Shown here in pieces: positions 21,129 through 31,744 of a stretch of DNA of 64,000 bases; position 1 is the first letter of the stretch, and each line of letters opens with the position of its first letter. The notes under the pieces were generated by a model. That model worked only from the letters and a program-made list of their open reading frames with translations. It did not search any database and was not told the DNA's origin. Position numbers and translations under genes: made by a program. The stretch is from Anolis sagrei. Lineage: Eukaryota; Chordata; Lepidosauria; Squamata; Anolidae. The DNA lies in contig NC_090024.1 in the NCBI RefSeq assembly GCF_037176765.1, positions 245,794,571 through 245,858,570 of the forward strand. The letters are read 5' to 3'.

Positions 21129-21380
21129 TCACCTGCAACTTTCAGTCAGCAAGTTCAGCAGCCCAGTGGTTGAACTCACTGTGCCACTGAGGGCTCCTCT
21201 TTTTTTGCCTTCATTTCTTATCTTCAGACTATTTCTGGTGTTTCATTGGAGTGGAGCTCCATCAGCTGAAGAGTAGCCAGGAAACCATCTTAGCTGAAGG
21301 TAAGCCTTGTCTCCTAGAGTGCATTACAAGGTGGAAAGTGTGTAGTTAAGGCTTTCTGGTTGTTCTGGTGTCTAGAGAAT

Positions 21381-21737
21381 TGATCCCATCTCACCCAGGG
21401 TTTTTGTCAGTATATGTTGAAGCGTGTAATGGATGCCACAAGATTGTATTGCTGTGATGTATGTTTATGTTAGAGGCGGTGAGAAAGTAGCCCTGAGATA
21501 CTCTCTGTGCGGACTTATGAGAAAATTAGGGAGTATCTGGTATCTGCCAAGCAGCTGCAGAATTGTTTAGGCTTCTACTTCCTTTGCCCTGCGTACTGTG
21601 TACTTCATGTCTGCTCGCTTACTGTAATGGATGTGTTTTGGAACTGCTCTAAATAAATGGAACCTGCTTTGTAACCAGACGCCTCCAGAGTCCATGTTTT
21701 CTTCTAAGCCTGTGCAAAACTTCCGCTAACGCTAACA
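21381..21737 (+). mobile_element. possible solo LTR (fossil)
   Basis: TG...CA-bounded block with an AATAAA signal at about 21650 and a GC-mixed 3' part ending CGCTAACA. It is absent from the paralogous site near 7062. No internal coding region or clear target duplication was found, so the class is tentative. Confidence 0.35.
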
Positions 21738-23012
21738 CTTTTAACATTTTATCCTGTAAATTTGGCCCACCCTTTGTCTTTGATTTTATTATGCAATATT
21801 GCACTGTTTATTTTATTTGGTTACTTTATGAATTTTGTTGTGATGCAATTTTTCTGTTGTTCTATGCCTAACTTTGCTGTATTATATTTGGGCTTGGCGT
21901 CATGCTAGCCACTAGGCCTGTTTGATCAAGAAAAAATTTGTTTCTAAAATCGATTTGTAATTGGGGTGTTTTTTTGTTTCGATATTTAAAATATTTACAA
22001 AACTTTCCAAAAAAATGTTTTGTTATTTACGAAATTTCGTAAATATTTACAAAACATTTTGTAAGTGTGAATGTTGCAGTAATGGTCACCTTGATTAGCA
22101 TTGAATGGCTTTCATTTCTCCCACCCTGGACATTCCATAGATAAACTCCATTTGCCTAGTTTCCAACAGACCTCTGAGGATGCCTGCCATAGATGTGGGC
22201 AAAATGTCAGGAGAGAATGCTTCTGGAACATGGTCATACACTCATACAGCCCTGAAAACTCACAGCAAAAGAGCCTGGATGGATGCAGCCTTCAATTTGT
22301 GGCAATCAGATGGTATTGGTCTGGTCTCATCTCAGGCGGGCCACGGAGGCAGAGCCGGCGCTGCAGGAATCCCCTCCCCGGCTCCTGCGCTCCGGCTCCG
22401 GCTCCTGCGCCCTCCTCCTCCTCCTCCCAGCTGTGTTGCAGGAAGTGCCAGGAGGAGGAGGAGGAGGAGGAGGCCGGCTGTAAGGGTGAGCGCGCGCGCG
22501 CCATCCAATCGGCTCCGGCTCCTGCGCCCTCCTCCCCCTCCTCCTCCTCCTCCTGGCACTTCCTGGCTGCAACACAGCTGGGAGGAGGAGGAGGAGGAGG
22601 GCGCAGGAGCCGGAGCCGATTGGATGGCGCGCGGAGGCCGGCTGTAAGGGTGAGCGCGCGCGGGCCGGGCGCCCAACAGGCAGGGGCGGTGCTTGGCTCA
22701 CTGGGTGTGCGCTCGCGCCGCCCCTTCGTCCCGCCCGCCCCATTTACAAAACGGGCGAAAGCTCGTAAATACTGTGGGAGTTGCCGTTTCGATATTTAAA
22801 AACCCTTCCGGGTTTGAAAATATGTTTTGTTATCGTACCGTAAATGCAAAAATTAACGAATGTTTTACGAATTACGAAATTAACGAACGAAACCGCACAG
22901 GCCTACTAGCCACCCAAAGTCCCCTTTGGGGAGATGGCGGCGGGGTATAGATAAAGTTTGTTGTTGTTATTGTTGTTGTTGTTGTTGTTGTTGTTGTTAT
23001 TATTATTATTCC
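21738..23012 (+). mobile_element. L2-type LINE 3' UTR split by hAT copy 2
   Basis: 21738-21912 and 22906-23012 together form a LINE 3' UTR (CCCAAAGTCCCCTTTGGGGA, GGCGGGGTATAGATAAAG) with a (GTT)n tail at 22960-23005. Confidence 0.6.
21913..22905. mobile_element. hAT-like non-autonomous element, copy 2
   Basis: The element (993 bp) has the same termini as copy 1 and is flanked by the perfect 8-bp duplication CTAGCCAC (21905-21912, 22906-22913). It carries the same captured Penelope segment (hammerhead-like block 22171-22211) but a shorter and rearranged GGA/TCC core. Confidence 0.87.
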
Positions 23013-23199
23013 TCTGCTGGCTGTGTGCTTGAGGCCATGTGCAGCTTTGGTACTGTGCTTGAGAGCCAGAGCTTCTGCTGCATACTCAAGGGGGGAGCTG
23101 AGTTTGCCATTTTTACTGAAGTGTCCCACTTACTGAAGTTCAGAAGTATTTATTTATTTATTTCCTGTATTTGTACACCACCCCTCTCGATCTTTCAGC

Positions 23200-24065
23200 A
23201 GAACTCAAGCAGGGAGCTTTGAGATGGTAGAACAGAAGCTCTCTGAAGCCCATGTGAAAGCTGACTGGCACAACCTGGGGATCACAACCAGACACAGTGA
23301 AGACATCTGCCCTTGAGCTATGCTACTCTGCTGCTGAGTACGCATACCCAGTGTGGAACACATCTCACCATGCTAAAACGGTAGGTGTGGCTCTTAATGA
23401 GATATGCCGCATTATCACGGGGTGTCTGCACCCTACACCACTGGAGAAATTACTCTGTTTAGCCCGTATTGCACGACCTGACATCCGCCGGGAAGTAGCA
23501 GCCAATAGTGAAAGGACCAAGGCAGTGACATCTCCAGCTCATCCCTTATTTGGGTATCCGCCAGCACATCAATGACTTAAATCAAGAAATAGTTTTCTAA
23601 GATATACAGAGACACTCGCTGGAACACCTCAGCAAGTGAGAGTCCAAAAGTGGCAGGCTCAAACCCAGAACCTCAACTAATGGCTGATACCAAATGAGAG
23701 ACTTCCCACTGGGCACACAGAAGAGTGGGCGACTTGGAAGGCATTGAACAGACCGCGCTCTGGCACCACGAGATGCAGAGCCAACCTCAAGAAATGGGGC
23801 CACAAAGTAGAATCCACGACATGCGAGTGTGGAGAAGAGCAAACCACAGACCACCTGCTGCAATGCAACCTGAGCCCTGCCACATGCACGATGGAGGACC
23901 TTCTTGCGGCAACACCAGAAGCACTCCAAGTGGCCAGATACTGGTCAAAGGACATTTAATCAACTACCAAGTTTGCCAACTTTGTGGTTTTTGTCTGTTC
24001 ATTTGTTTTGTTCTATTAGAAATGTAATACAATTGTCTGGTTGTCCCTGACACGATAAATAAATA
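23200..24065 (+). mobile_element. Jockey/I-group-like LINE, 3' part
   Basis: Counterpart of the copy at 7150-7935 (EYAYPVWNTSHHAKTV; CECGEEQTTDHLLQC), same tail. Shared position next to the unit's 3' exon shows insertion before the A/B duplication. Frame broken. Confidence 0.75.
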
Positions 24066-24268
24066 AAGACTTTCAGCCACTCAAACCATTGTGGGTGCAT
24101 TCATAATTCAAACCCCTTCCTTTGAGAAATCCTTTGCATTTCCCCTTTTAAAAATAAGCCTGCAAAAAAAGGTGGCAGGCTCCTTAAACGATGAGAACAC
24201 CACGCAAGAGAAGATAACCGGAGAGGGAAAAGGAAAAGACCCCTGAGAATTCATGAAAGGAGATGCCT

Positions 24269-24274
24269 TTATTG
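24269..24274 (-). terminator. poly(A) signal AATAAA, unit B
   Basis: Conserved AATAAA in the 3' exon remnant, aligned with unit A. Confidence 0.5.
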
Positions 24275-24774
24275 AGAAGAGGGGCTTAAAGATGTCAAGG
24301 GAGCCACGTCTGCCAAAGTCCTTCATCCACGTTGATGTTTTGCCTTGGTTTCTGGTGCCATGCTGCTCATCGGAAAGGATCGGTGGTTCTAAATTTTGCT
24401 GCAAGAAAAGAAAGAAAGAGAGAGAGAGATGAACCAGTTCTCTGATCTGTTGAGGTCATTTTGGATTCTGATCCAAAATGGGGTATTAATTTTCCCTCTC
24501 AATTTGGTGTCTTCTGTGTTGTTGAACACAGCACCTCCCTCCCACCAAAAAAAAATATAGTTTTCCTAGGGCAACAAGCCGAAATGAGATATAGTGGCAC
24601 CCTTTCATCTCCCAAGCCCCACCACTTGGGAGATGACTCTGCATTTTATGTGCAGATGGTCTCTCCCAGATACAGTATATTGGAGGAAAAATTAACTCAT
24701 CCATAATAAGAAAAATGTGGTTTTGGAGAATAGAACACACTTCCTGAAAGATGCCCTGTGGTTCCAAAATAGAC

Positions 24775-25002
24775 TATAGGGCTCGTGTAGGTTTTTTCGG
24801 GCTATAGGGCCATGTTCTAGAGGCATTTCTCCTGACGTTTCGCCTGCATCTATGGCAAGCATCCTCAGAGGTAGTGAGGATGCTTGCCATAGATGCTGGT
24901 GAAACGTCAGGAGAAATGCCTCTAGAACATGGCCCTATAGCCCGAAAAAACCCACAAGAACCTAGTGATTCCATCCATGAAAGCCTTCAACAATAGACTA
25001 TA
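24775..25002. mobile_element. Penelope-like palindromic ends
   Basis: A near-perfect inverted repeat of about 200 bp centred near 24882. Both arms run from GGTTTTTTCGGGCTATAGGG through the hammerhead-like block. The minus-strand block 24871-24831 has all core parts. No internal coding sequence. Confidence 0.8.
24831..24871 (-). ncRNA. hammerhead-ribozyme-like motif
   Basis: Same 41-nt arrangement as at 9838-9878, on the minus strand: CUGAGGA, stem II GCTTGC/GCAGGC, GAAAC, GTC. The same departures from the canonical fold apply. Confidence 0.45.
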
Positions 25003-25144
25003 GGGCATTTTTAGTGTGAATGAGTCCTTGAAGCCAAAAGGGCTACACTGAAACTATCCATAAAACCTTAGAATTGGAAGAGACCCAAAGGCTCATACAG
25101 TCCCACCCCTTCTGTCACGCAGGAAGACACAGTCCAAGCCCTCC

Positions 25145-26690
25145 TGACAGATGGCCATCCAACCTCTGTTATTTGAGACAACACAACTCAATGGCACAAT
25201 AATTCTAGGGGAAATGGGAGTGGGAAAAGAGGGAGGTTGGCTTCCTGGTGGATGGACTATTGTGTTTTTCTCTCTAGCAGAACGGGATTGGACTAGATGG
25301 CCCTGGAGAGTCTTCCATTTCTAGCATTCTATGAAGAAAATCACATTATGCAATATTTGAGATAGTCCACCAAGAAGAGGAGCTCTTGGAGGTATCTCAT
25401 TGCCCATGAGTCTCCATGGCACAACATCATCTTCAACAACAACAACATCATCATCATCATCTTCAACAACAACAACAACAACAACAAGATGGCCATCCAA
25501 CCTCTGTTATTTGAGACAACACGACTCAATGGCACAATAATTCTAGGGGAAATGGGAGTGGGAAAAGAGGGAGGTTGGCTTCCTCGTGGATGGACTATTG
25601 TGTTTCTCTCTCTAGCAGAACGGGATTGGACTAGATGGTCCTGGAGAGTCTTCCATCTCTAGCATTCTATGAAGGAAATCACATTATGCAATATTTGAGA
25701 TAGTCCACCAAGAAGAGGAGCTCTTGGAGGTATCTCATTGCCCATGAGTCTCCATGGCACAACATCATCTTCATCAACATCATCATCATCATCATCTTCA
25801 ACAACAACAACAACATATTTGGAGGTTTTTTGGATGTAGGGTCTCAAGGGGCAATTCCATGGCACATAACAACAATAATGTCTTTCCTTAACAGTTGTTG
25901 AAGAGGTTCAGACCGGAATGTGGGAGGACAGGAAAACAGATTGAAAGATGGGCTCAAAGCCAACCTTAAAAACTCTGGCATAGACACTGAGAACTGGGAA
26001 GCCCTGGCCCTTGAGTGCTCCAGTTGGAGGTCAGCTGTGACCAACAGTGCTGTAGAAATTGAAAAGGCACAAATGGAGGGTGAAAGAGCGAAATGTGCAT
26101 CAAGCCAACCTCGACCAGGACTGCCTTTCACCTGGAAACCAATGCTCTCACTGTGGGAGAAGATGCAGATCAAGAATAGGGCTCCACAGTCACCTACGGA
26201 CCCACTACCAGAACACCGAACTTGGAGGACCATCATCCTGGGACTACAAGGGATTGCCTAAGTAAGTAAGTAAGTAAGTAAGTGAAGAGGTACTACCAGA
26301 TCAAGAAAGCAACCCAGATGGCCATCCAACCTCTGTTATTTGAGACAACACAACTCAATGGCACAATAATTCTAGGGGAAATGGGAGTGGGAAAAGAGGG
26401 AGGTTGGCTTCCTGGTGGATGGACTATTGTGTTTTTTCTCTCTAGCAGAACGGGATTGGACTAGATGGCCCTGGAGAGTCTTCCATCTCTAGGATTCTAT
26501 GAAAGAAATCACATTATGCAATATTTGAGATAGTCCACCAAGAAGAGGAGCTCTTGGAGGTATCTCATTGTCCATGTGTCTCCATGGCACATCATCATCA
26601 TCTTCAACAACATCATCTTTGGAGGTTTTTTGGATGCAGGGTCTCAAGAGGCAATTCCATGGCACATGACAACAATAATGTCTTTCTGTA
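25145..26690. repeat. triplicated intronic module in unit B
   Basis: Three direct copies of a CR1-tail-derived module of about 350 bp lie at about 25145-25492, 25493-25870 and 26317-26690. Each starts near GATGGCCATCCAACCTCTG, and (CAT/CAA)n microsatellites sit at the module ends. Unit C has a single copy (34630-34970), so the amplification is specific to B. Confidence 0.75.
25908..26283 (+). mobile_element. zinc-finger LINE 3' end
   Basis: Encodes GGQENRLKDGLKANLKNSGI and then [20 protein letters not shown], a C2H2-type finger (C-x2-C...H), with a (TAAG)n tail. The first region is shifted relative to the finger, so the copy is dead. Confidence 0.75.
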
Positions 26691-26824
26691 ACAGTTGTCG
26701 AAGAGGTACTACCAGATCAAGAAAGCAATCCAGGGTTAGCTGGATGGAGAATCAGTTTCTCATGTTTCCTCATTCCTGCTGATGGGTTTCCATCTCTGGC
26801 CTCTCTCTTGCTTTCTCCACTTAC

Positions 26825-26986
26825 CTACACAAGTGTTCTGGCAGTCCTTCAAAGTCTCGAAATTGTTCTTATTCCCTTGGCAACCCCCGTAAATGAACCT
26901 CTCACATCTGTTCAGCTTGATGTTGTAGAAATAATGGGGAAAGTACCCGTAGCATGGACCAGGGTCTTTAGGAAGGTGGCAGAACT
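26825..26986 (-). CDS. Kunitz domain exon, unit B
   Basis: A 162-bp phase 1-1 exon with intact acceptor (CTCCCCTCCAG) and donor (GTAAGT). The frame EFCHLPKDPGPCYGYFPHY onward has all six cysteines with BPTI spacing 8-15-7-12-3. P1 is Tyr with Gly at P1', suggesting a chymotrypsin-like specificity. The exon is intact although the rest of the gene is damaged. Confidence 0.85.
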
Positions 26987-27011
26987 CTGGAGGGGAGAAG
27001 AACAGTAAGGT

Positions 27012-28199
27012 TATCTCTGTATCTGGAAGCCTCTAAAATGTTTTGTGAACCTCTCAAATCATGGTTGGGAGGTTTGGGCAGTTGTGGCCCCAAAAATTAA
27101 TATTCTAGTGACTTTAAGGTCAGCAGAGTAGAAGCAAGCCAAAAACCTCAGCAGTCTACTGAAGCAGATGAGCAAAACATGGTTGATTTGGGGTCTACAA
27201 GACCATCTAGGGCTTCCTTTGGGTGCAATGAAGGATCACCACATTATCTCCTCCAAAAACTTCTGGTGCCTTCAAAATAACCAGATCCTGAAGTGAGGAG
27301 ACACAGGGAGCAGAAACTACTTCAGAGGATGGCCATCTTGCATATCCATGTTCTACAAAGAAGCTCTGCAGAAATGACCTTCCTTCTAATTGCAAGTATT
27401 CACTTATATTTCATTAAAAGGAGCCTCTTATTTAAAAAGAAATCAGCAAAATTAATATTTCCAAGTCTGGACCAATGAAAATAAATTGACATGCTGAAGT
27501 CAGTCAGTGGGAAAAACAAATCTTGTTGACTGAAACAAGACTAGGCTGTTGTAGGTTTTTCAGGCTGTATGGCCATGTTCTAGAAGCATTCTCTCCTGAC
27601 ATTTCGCCTGCATCTGTGGCAAGCATCCTCACAAGTTGTGAGGTTGTAGCCATACAACCCGAAAACCTAGAACAACCCAGTGATTCTGGCCATGAAAGCC
27701 TTTGACAATACATTGAAACCAGACATTTTGATGGTGTGGTTATGTAAATGCATAGTGGCTGAGTTTATGGAGAAAATTTGATTCCTTCAGAAGCAAATTT
27801 ATTTTTTATTTTTTATTTTAAAGTCATGCATCTTATTGTATAGAGAGGACCCTAACATATGCCTTACTAGCACCCCTTACATTTCTCACTTCTGTTTCTC
27901 TATGCATGTTAACCTCAAAAAGCCTTTTCCTTTTCAGTTTCTTTTTTTATAATCAACTCATTTTGCAAAATGGACTCATTGAACCTCCTTCTGAAGGTTG
28001 ATTTTTCTTAACGATTTTTTCTTAACACTTAACAGTATGGGATTGTGACCTGAAATTGTCTTAGATAAAACTTCACATTTTGAGATTTCTGTTGCTAAAG
28101 AGTTTGATGCTAGAACCTCTTGATTTATGTCTGGCAAAGTAAAATGTGTAGTCTGTGGTATTGCCATATTTCCATCTCCAGACATCACATAAACCTATA
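27012..28199. other. intron 1 of unit B
   Basis: Aligns with unit A 11538-12710. It includes a Penelope fold-back terminus at about 27545-27712, shared with A. No other feature recognised. Confidence 0.6.
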
Positions 28200-28734
28200 T
28201 CTATATATATTAAAAATGGTCTTGTCGTCATGAGTACCTTAAAAACAAAAAAACTACAGGGCCAAATGACCCCAAATTTGGCAACAAAACATCTCACAAT
28301 GCAAGGTGTGACCAGCAATAATAAAAAACAAAAAAGAAATCCTAAAAAAAGGAGAAGATGCCACTGGGCATGCGCAAAGAGACGGGGGAGGGCGTGCGCG
28401 TGTGCTCACACACACACAGGAGAGCTCCACGTGGCGAAGCCTGTGCCAGCAATGGCTTCTAGACTGCCTGGAGCCAGCCTCGGCTCCTAGCGGTTGTCCT
28501 GCAGAGGAAAGGCATGCACCAGCCTGAGCAACTGAGCTGGAGGGAAAGGGGCCTCTTCTTATTCCTTCTCCCTCACTCCATCGGGAGTAGAGATTGGGAA
28601 TCAGTATGCCGGAGGAAAAAGAGGAGGAAGAAGACCGATTTAGCAGCAGTAAGCAAGGGAAGGGATGGGAAGGGAAAGGAACTTCCATTTGAATGCTCTG
28701 CCATTCAAATTGTAGTTCAAACTCTTTCCCTTTC

Positions 28735-28975
28735 CTCTTTCATCTCCTTCCTTCCTTCCTTCTTCCCCTTCTTCCTCTCTCCCTCATCCTTCTCTCTTCC
28801 CCCATTTCCTCCTTTCATGCCTTTCTTTCTTCCTCTCCTCCCTCCCTCCTTCCCTCTTCCCTCTCTCCCTCCTGCTTCCCCTCTTTCCATCTCTCTTTCC
28901 TCCTTCCTTTCTTCCCTCCCTCCTCTCCTTCCTTTCTATCATTCCTCCTGCCCTTCTTCCTCCCTTTTCAGCTCT
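28735..28975 (+). repeat. polypyrimidine (CCTT)n-like tract
   Basis: Almost pure C/T DNA. Frames rich in Ser/Pro/Leu here are low-complexity artefacts. Confidence 0.9.
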
Positions 28976-29600
28976 CGCCTTGGGTGCTGCCATCATGGGG
29001 TTCCAGTAAGCCCTGCTGCTAATAAAGCAGAGTGTGCTGGGGAGGAAGGGAGGAAGGAAGGAAGGAGTGAGCCGAGTTCAGGCTCCTCGTTGATTGCATG
29101 TGAGCTGGACATCCAAGCAGCTCCCAAAGTTCAAGGTCAATTTTCCCTAAATGCTACCAGAATTCACATTTGGGCATATTGAGTATTCATCCCAAGTTTG
29201 GTCCAGATCCATCTTTGTTTGGGTCGCAGTGCTGTCCAGATGAACAATTGCTCCTCCTCCTCATTCTCTCATCCAGCCCAAACCCTCCTTCCCTTTCTCT
29301 ACTTCCCTTCCTTCTCCTTCCTTTAATTCTTTCCCTCCCTCCCTTCCCTCCTTTCTTTCCCTCCTTCCTCCCTCCCTTTCCTTTTCTCCATCACTCCTCC
29401 CTCCCTTTCTTTCCTTCCTTTTTCTCCCCCCCCCCACCAACTTCATCCCCCTTTATTAAATCTACAGTGTAGATGCATCACCCCTTCCACACTGCCATGT
29501 AAAATCCAGATTATCTACTTAGGACTGGATTATATGGCAGTGCGAACACACACAGACATATAGATATGGATGGATGTTGGATCACTATTATATACACTGC

Positions 29601-29911
29601 TGTCAGGACCCAGTTTCCGGGGCCTTTGTTTTGGCGCCAAAAATCAGGGTCCTGACGTAGGAGACTGATAAGACACCTGCAGCTGCTGACCCTGAAAGGA
29701 AACGGCCAACGGTTTGGCGGGTGAATTACGCCGGTCTTTGCGCTTGGCGAGAAAGACGTTTTTGAGTAAGGAGAAGGGTATAAAAGGAAGCGCCAGCTGG
29801 CGCCAGGCAATCTCGGCTTTTTGCATGTCTATGTTTCCAGCAGTAAAGTTTCTCTTTGATACCAGAGTGAGGTCCTGTGTTTTCATTGGGAGCAGCCGCT
29901 GTGAGCTGACA
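29601..29911 (+). mobile_element. possible solo LTR (fossil)
   Basis: A TGTCAGGACC...GCTGACA block of about 311 bp with a TATAAAAGG box at about 29786 and an internal promoter-like layout, lying inside the Helitron. No coding region or convincing target duplication is seen. Family unknown. Confidence 0.4.
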
Positions 29912-30054
29912 TGCTGCTATATAATACATAAATACTGTATTATAAATATTATTGTTATATAGATTACTATATAATATAATGTTACTACTATAAGTTACTA
30001 TATTAAATAGACTCATAGAATAGAGTTAGAAGGGACTCTACCATGGTATTGGGG

Positions 30055-30525
30055 GAGAACAGACAGGAAGCAAGGAGAGAAGGAGGGAGGGAAAGAAGGA
30101 AGAAGGGAAGGAAAGAGGGAAGGAAGCAAGGAGAGAAGGAGAGAAGGAGGGAAAGAAGGAAGGAGGGAAGGAAAGAGGGAGGGAAGGAAGGAAGGAAGGA
30201 AGGAGAGATGCAAGGAAAGAAAGAGGTACTAAAGGAAGAAAGGAGAGAAAGTAGAAGGAAAGAAAAAGGGAAGTAAAGGCAGGAAAAAGGTAAAGAAGGA
30301 AGGAAGGAGAAAAGGAAATAAAAAGTGAAAGAAGTAAGGAATCAGGAAGGGAAGAAAGGAGACAAAGGAAGAAGTAGAGAAAGGGTGAGGAAAGGAAGGA
30401 AAGAGAGAAGGAAGGATGAAACCAAAGAGTGAAAGAAGGAATGAAAGAAAGAGGTAGAGAAAGAAGAAAGGAGAAAAAGGGGAAGGGGAAGGGGAAGAAA
30501 TAGGGGTGAAAGGAAAAGGTAGGTA
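30055..30525 (+). repeat. polypurine (GGAA/GAAA)n tract
   Basis: About 470 bp of nearly uninterrupted purine on the plus strand. Any reading frame here is compositional. Confidence 0.9.
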
Positions 30526-30725
30526 CCTCTTTACATAATAGTCCAGATATCTACCTCTACTTCAAAAAGTCTTACTATAGGCCACAGCAATGCGTGGCAG
30601 GGCACATAGTTATTCATAAAATGGAAACATGTTTTTGGGAGTTTGTCTTGTTCAGTTTTAACAGACCCCCACCTCCAATTTTCTCTCAATTGATGGAGAA
30701 ATCAAGGTTGGAAGAGGCATCTTAC

Positions 30726-30797
30726 CTGGCCGACCAGAGGTGAGGGCCAGCTCAGCCCCAAAGGCGAAAAGCCCCAGAAGGAGGAAGAGGAAGCCAA
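30726..30797 (-). pseudogene. unit B exon 1 remnant
   Basis: Encodes [20 protein letters not shown], identical in translation to unit A, with donor GTAAGA kept. Homology to unit A ends abruptly at about 30797, before the MQPV start. An upstream ATG from the CR1 sequence happens to be in frame. Confidence 0.75.
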
Positions 30798-30955
30798 AGA
30801 TTGTTAAGGAAGTGGTCTGCAAACACTTAGAAACAGATGCGGTCATCGCTAATAGTCAACATGGATTTATCAAAAACAAGTCATGCCAGATTCATCTGAT
30901 CGCTTTTTGCGATAGAGTTACAAACTGGATAGATGCAGGGAATGCCGTGGATGTA
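30798..30955 (+). mobile_element. CR1-like RT fragment
   Basis: The plus strand encodes VVCKHLETDAVIANSQHGFI and KSCQIHLIAFCDRV, an upstream part of the CR1 reverse transcriptase not present in the 3'-end copies. Confidence 0.7.
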
Positions 30956-31495
30956 CACACACACACACACACACACACAAAGATAGGTGATTTCCCATGC
31001 CAGCCCAGATTAGCCCAATACTCTTTGTGTAAGAATGTGGTTCTCCCAAGGCCGAGAGATTGCTGCCTACAGAAACAGAGATGTAAACATGTGCATTTGT
31101 TCATATCTTTGTCTCTGGACAGTTGAACTAATCAAAAGCTCATTAACATATAACTGACTGTCCAAATGGAAACCCAACCTAGAGCCAGCAACATCGATGG
31201 AATTCCTAGCCAATCAGGGCACGGATCCAGAGCAACCCCTGTTTCAACCAATCAGAGGTTTGAGGAGGAGGTTTGAATAGCTGTCAAATTGTAAAAGATG
31301 TCTTGCTTTTCTCTGTACGTTTATGCTTGAACCTTTTGAAGCATCTTTCTTGGACTTGCATCCCTATTGGCCAAATTGTATTAAACCTCTGTGGCTTGTA
31401 TTCAACCTGGGGAGGCTTTTTTCTTTCCTGGCCCTTTTGGTTTAGCATATGCTCACCAGGCACAGATCCTCTTATCCGTGGCCCTAGCTAAACAC
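30956..31495 (+). mobile_element. (CA)n and LTR-like relic (fossil)
   Basis: A (CA)n run at 30956-30978, then a block with CCAAT-type motifs (CCAATCAG twice), ATTAAACC and an ending AACACAACA. Partly repeated at 16343-16956. It resembles an old LTR without internal genes; class uncertain. Confidence 0.35.
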
Positions 31496-31526
31496 AACAA
31501 TCAGACTGTTGGGGTGCTGGACTATA

Positions 31527-31690
31527 GGTTGTTGTTGTTGTTGTGTGCCTTCAAGTTGTTTCAGACTTAGGGTGACATGAAGGCAACCCCTTACCTTTGT
31601 CTTCGTCTAAGGCTGAGAGACTGGGACTTGCATAAAGTCACCCAGTGGGTACAAAATCACAGTCCAAAATTTAAACCACTGCACTATTCT
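31527..31690 (-). mobile_element. SINE fragment
   Basis: (GTT)n followed by TGTGCCTTCAAGTTGTTTC and CACCCAGTGGGTACAAAATC, landmarks of a common squamate tRNA-derived SINE in antisense. Confidence 0.5.
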
Positions 31691-31744
31691 TTAGGAATTC
31701 CTTCCCTCTTTGTTTCTACCTACCTTTCCATCTTCCTTTTCGCC

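Larger units (their letters stand above)
28200..30609 (+). mobile_element. non-autonomous Helitron
   Basis: Begins TCTATATATATT and ends with a GCCAC...GTGGC hairpin (about 30579-30597), then AGGGCACATAG. It is inserted exactly between A and T of CCTATA/TTATNCAT with no target duplication, as the empty site in unit A (about 12700) shows. These are Helitron hallmarks. It carries long polypyrimidine (28735-28975, 29270-29430) and polypurine (30055-30525) tracts and no RepHel gene. Confidence 0.75.
24250..30797 (-). pseudogene. Kunitz-WAP paralogue missing WAP exon and start (unit B)
   Basis: Parts on the minus strand: exon 1 remnant 30797-30726 (leader from [16 protein letters not shown], donor intact), Kunitz exon 26986-26825 (intact) and 3' untranslated exon about 24398-24255 with AATAAA. 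The first codons, including the ATG, and the promoter are replaced by CR1-derived sequence. No WAP exon is found between 24.4 and 26.8 kb, where units A and C have theirs. Intron 1 also holds a 2.4-kb Helitron. The Kunitz exon keeps all cysteines, so the decay is recent or a single-Kunitz product survives through an alternative start. I favour a broken copy. Confidence 0.65.

Noticed and set aside
20188-21276. Frames such as [15 protein letters not shown] recurring many times
   Set aside because: Antisense shadow of the CR1 reverse transcriptase, present in every CR1 copy.
25430-25820. Short CAT/CAA repeats as a CRISPR-like array
   Set aside because: They are microsatellites without unique spacers, in a vertebrate intron.
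28514-29182. 222-codon Ser/Pro/Leu-rich frame
   Set aside because: Lies in the polypyrimidine tract of the Helitron, with no domain and a low-complexity sequence.
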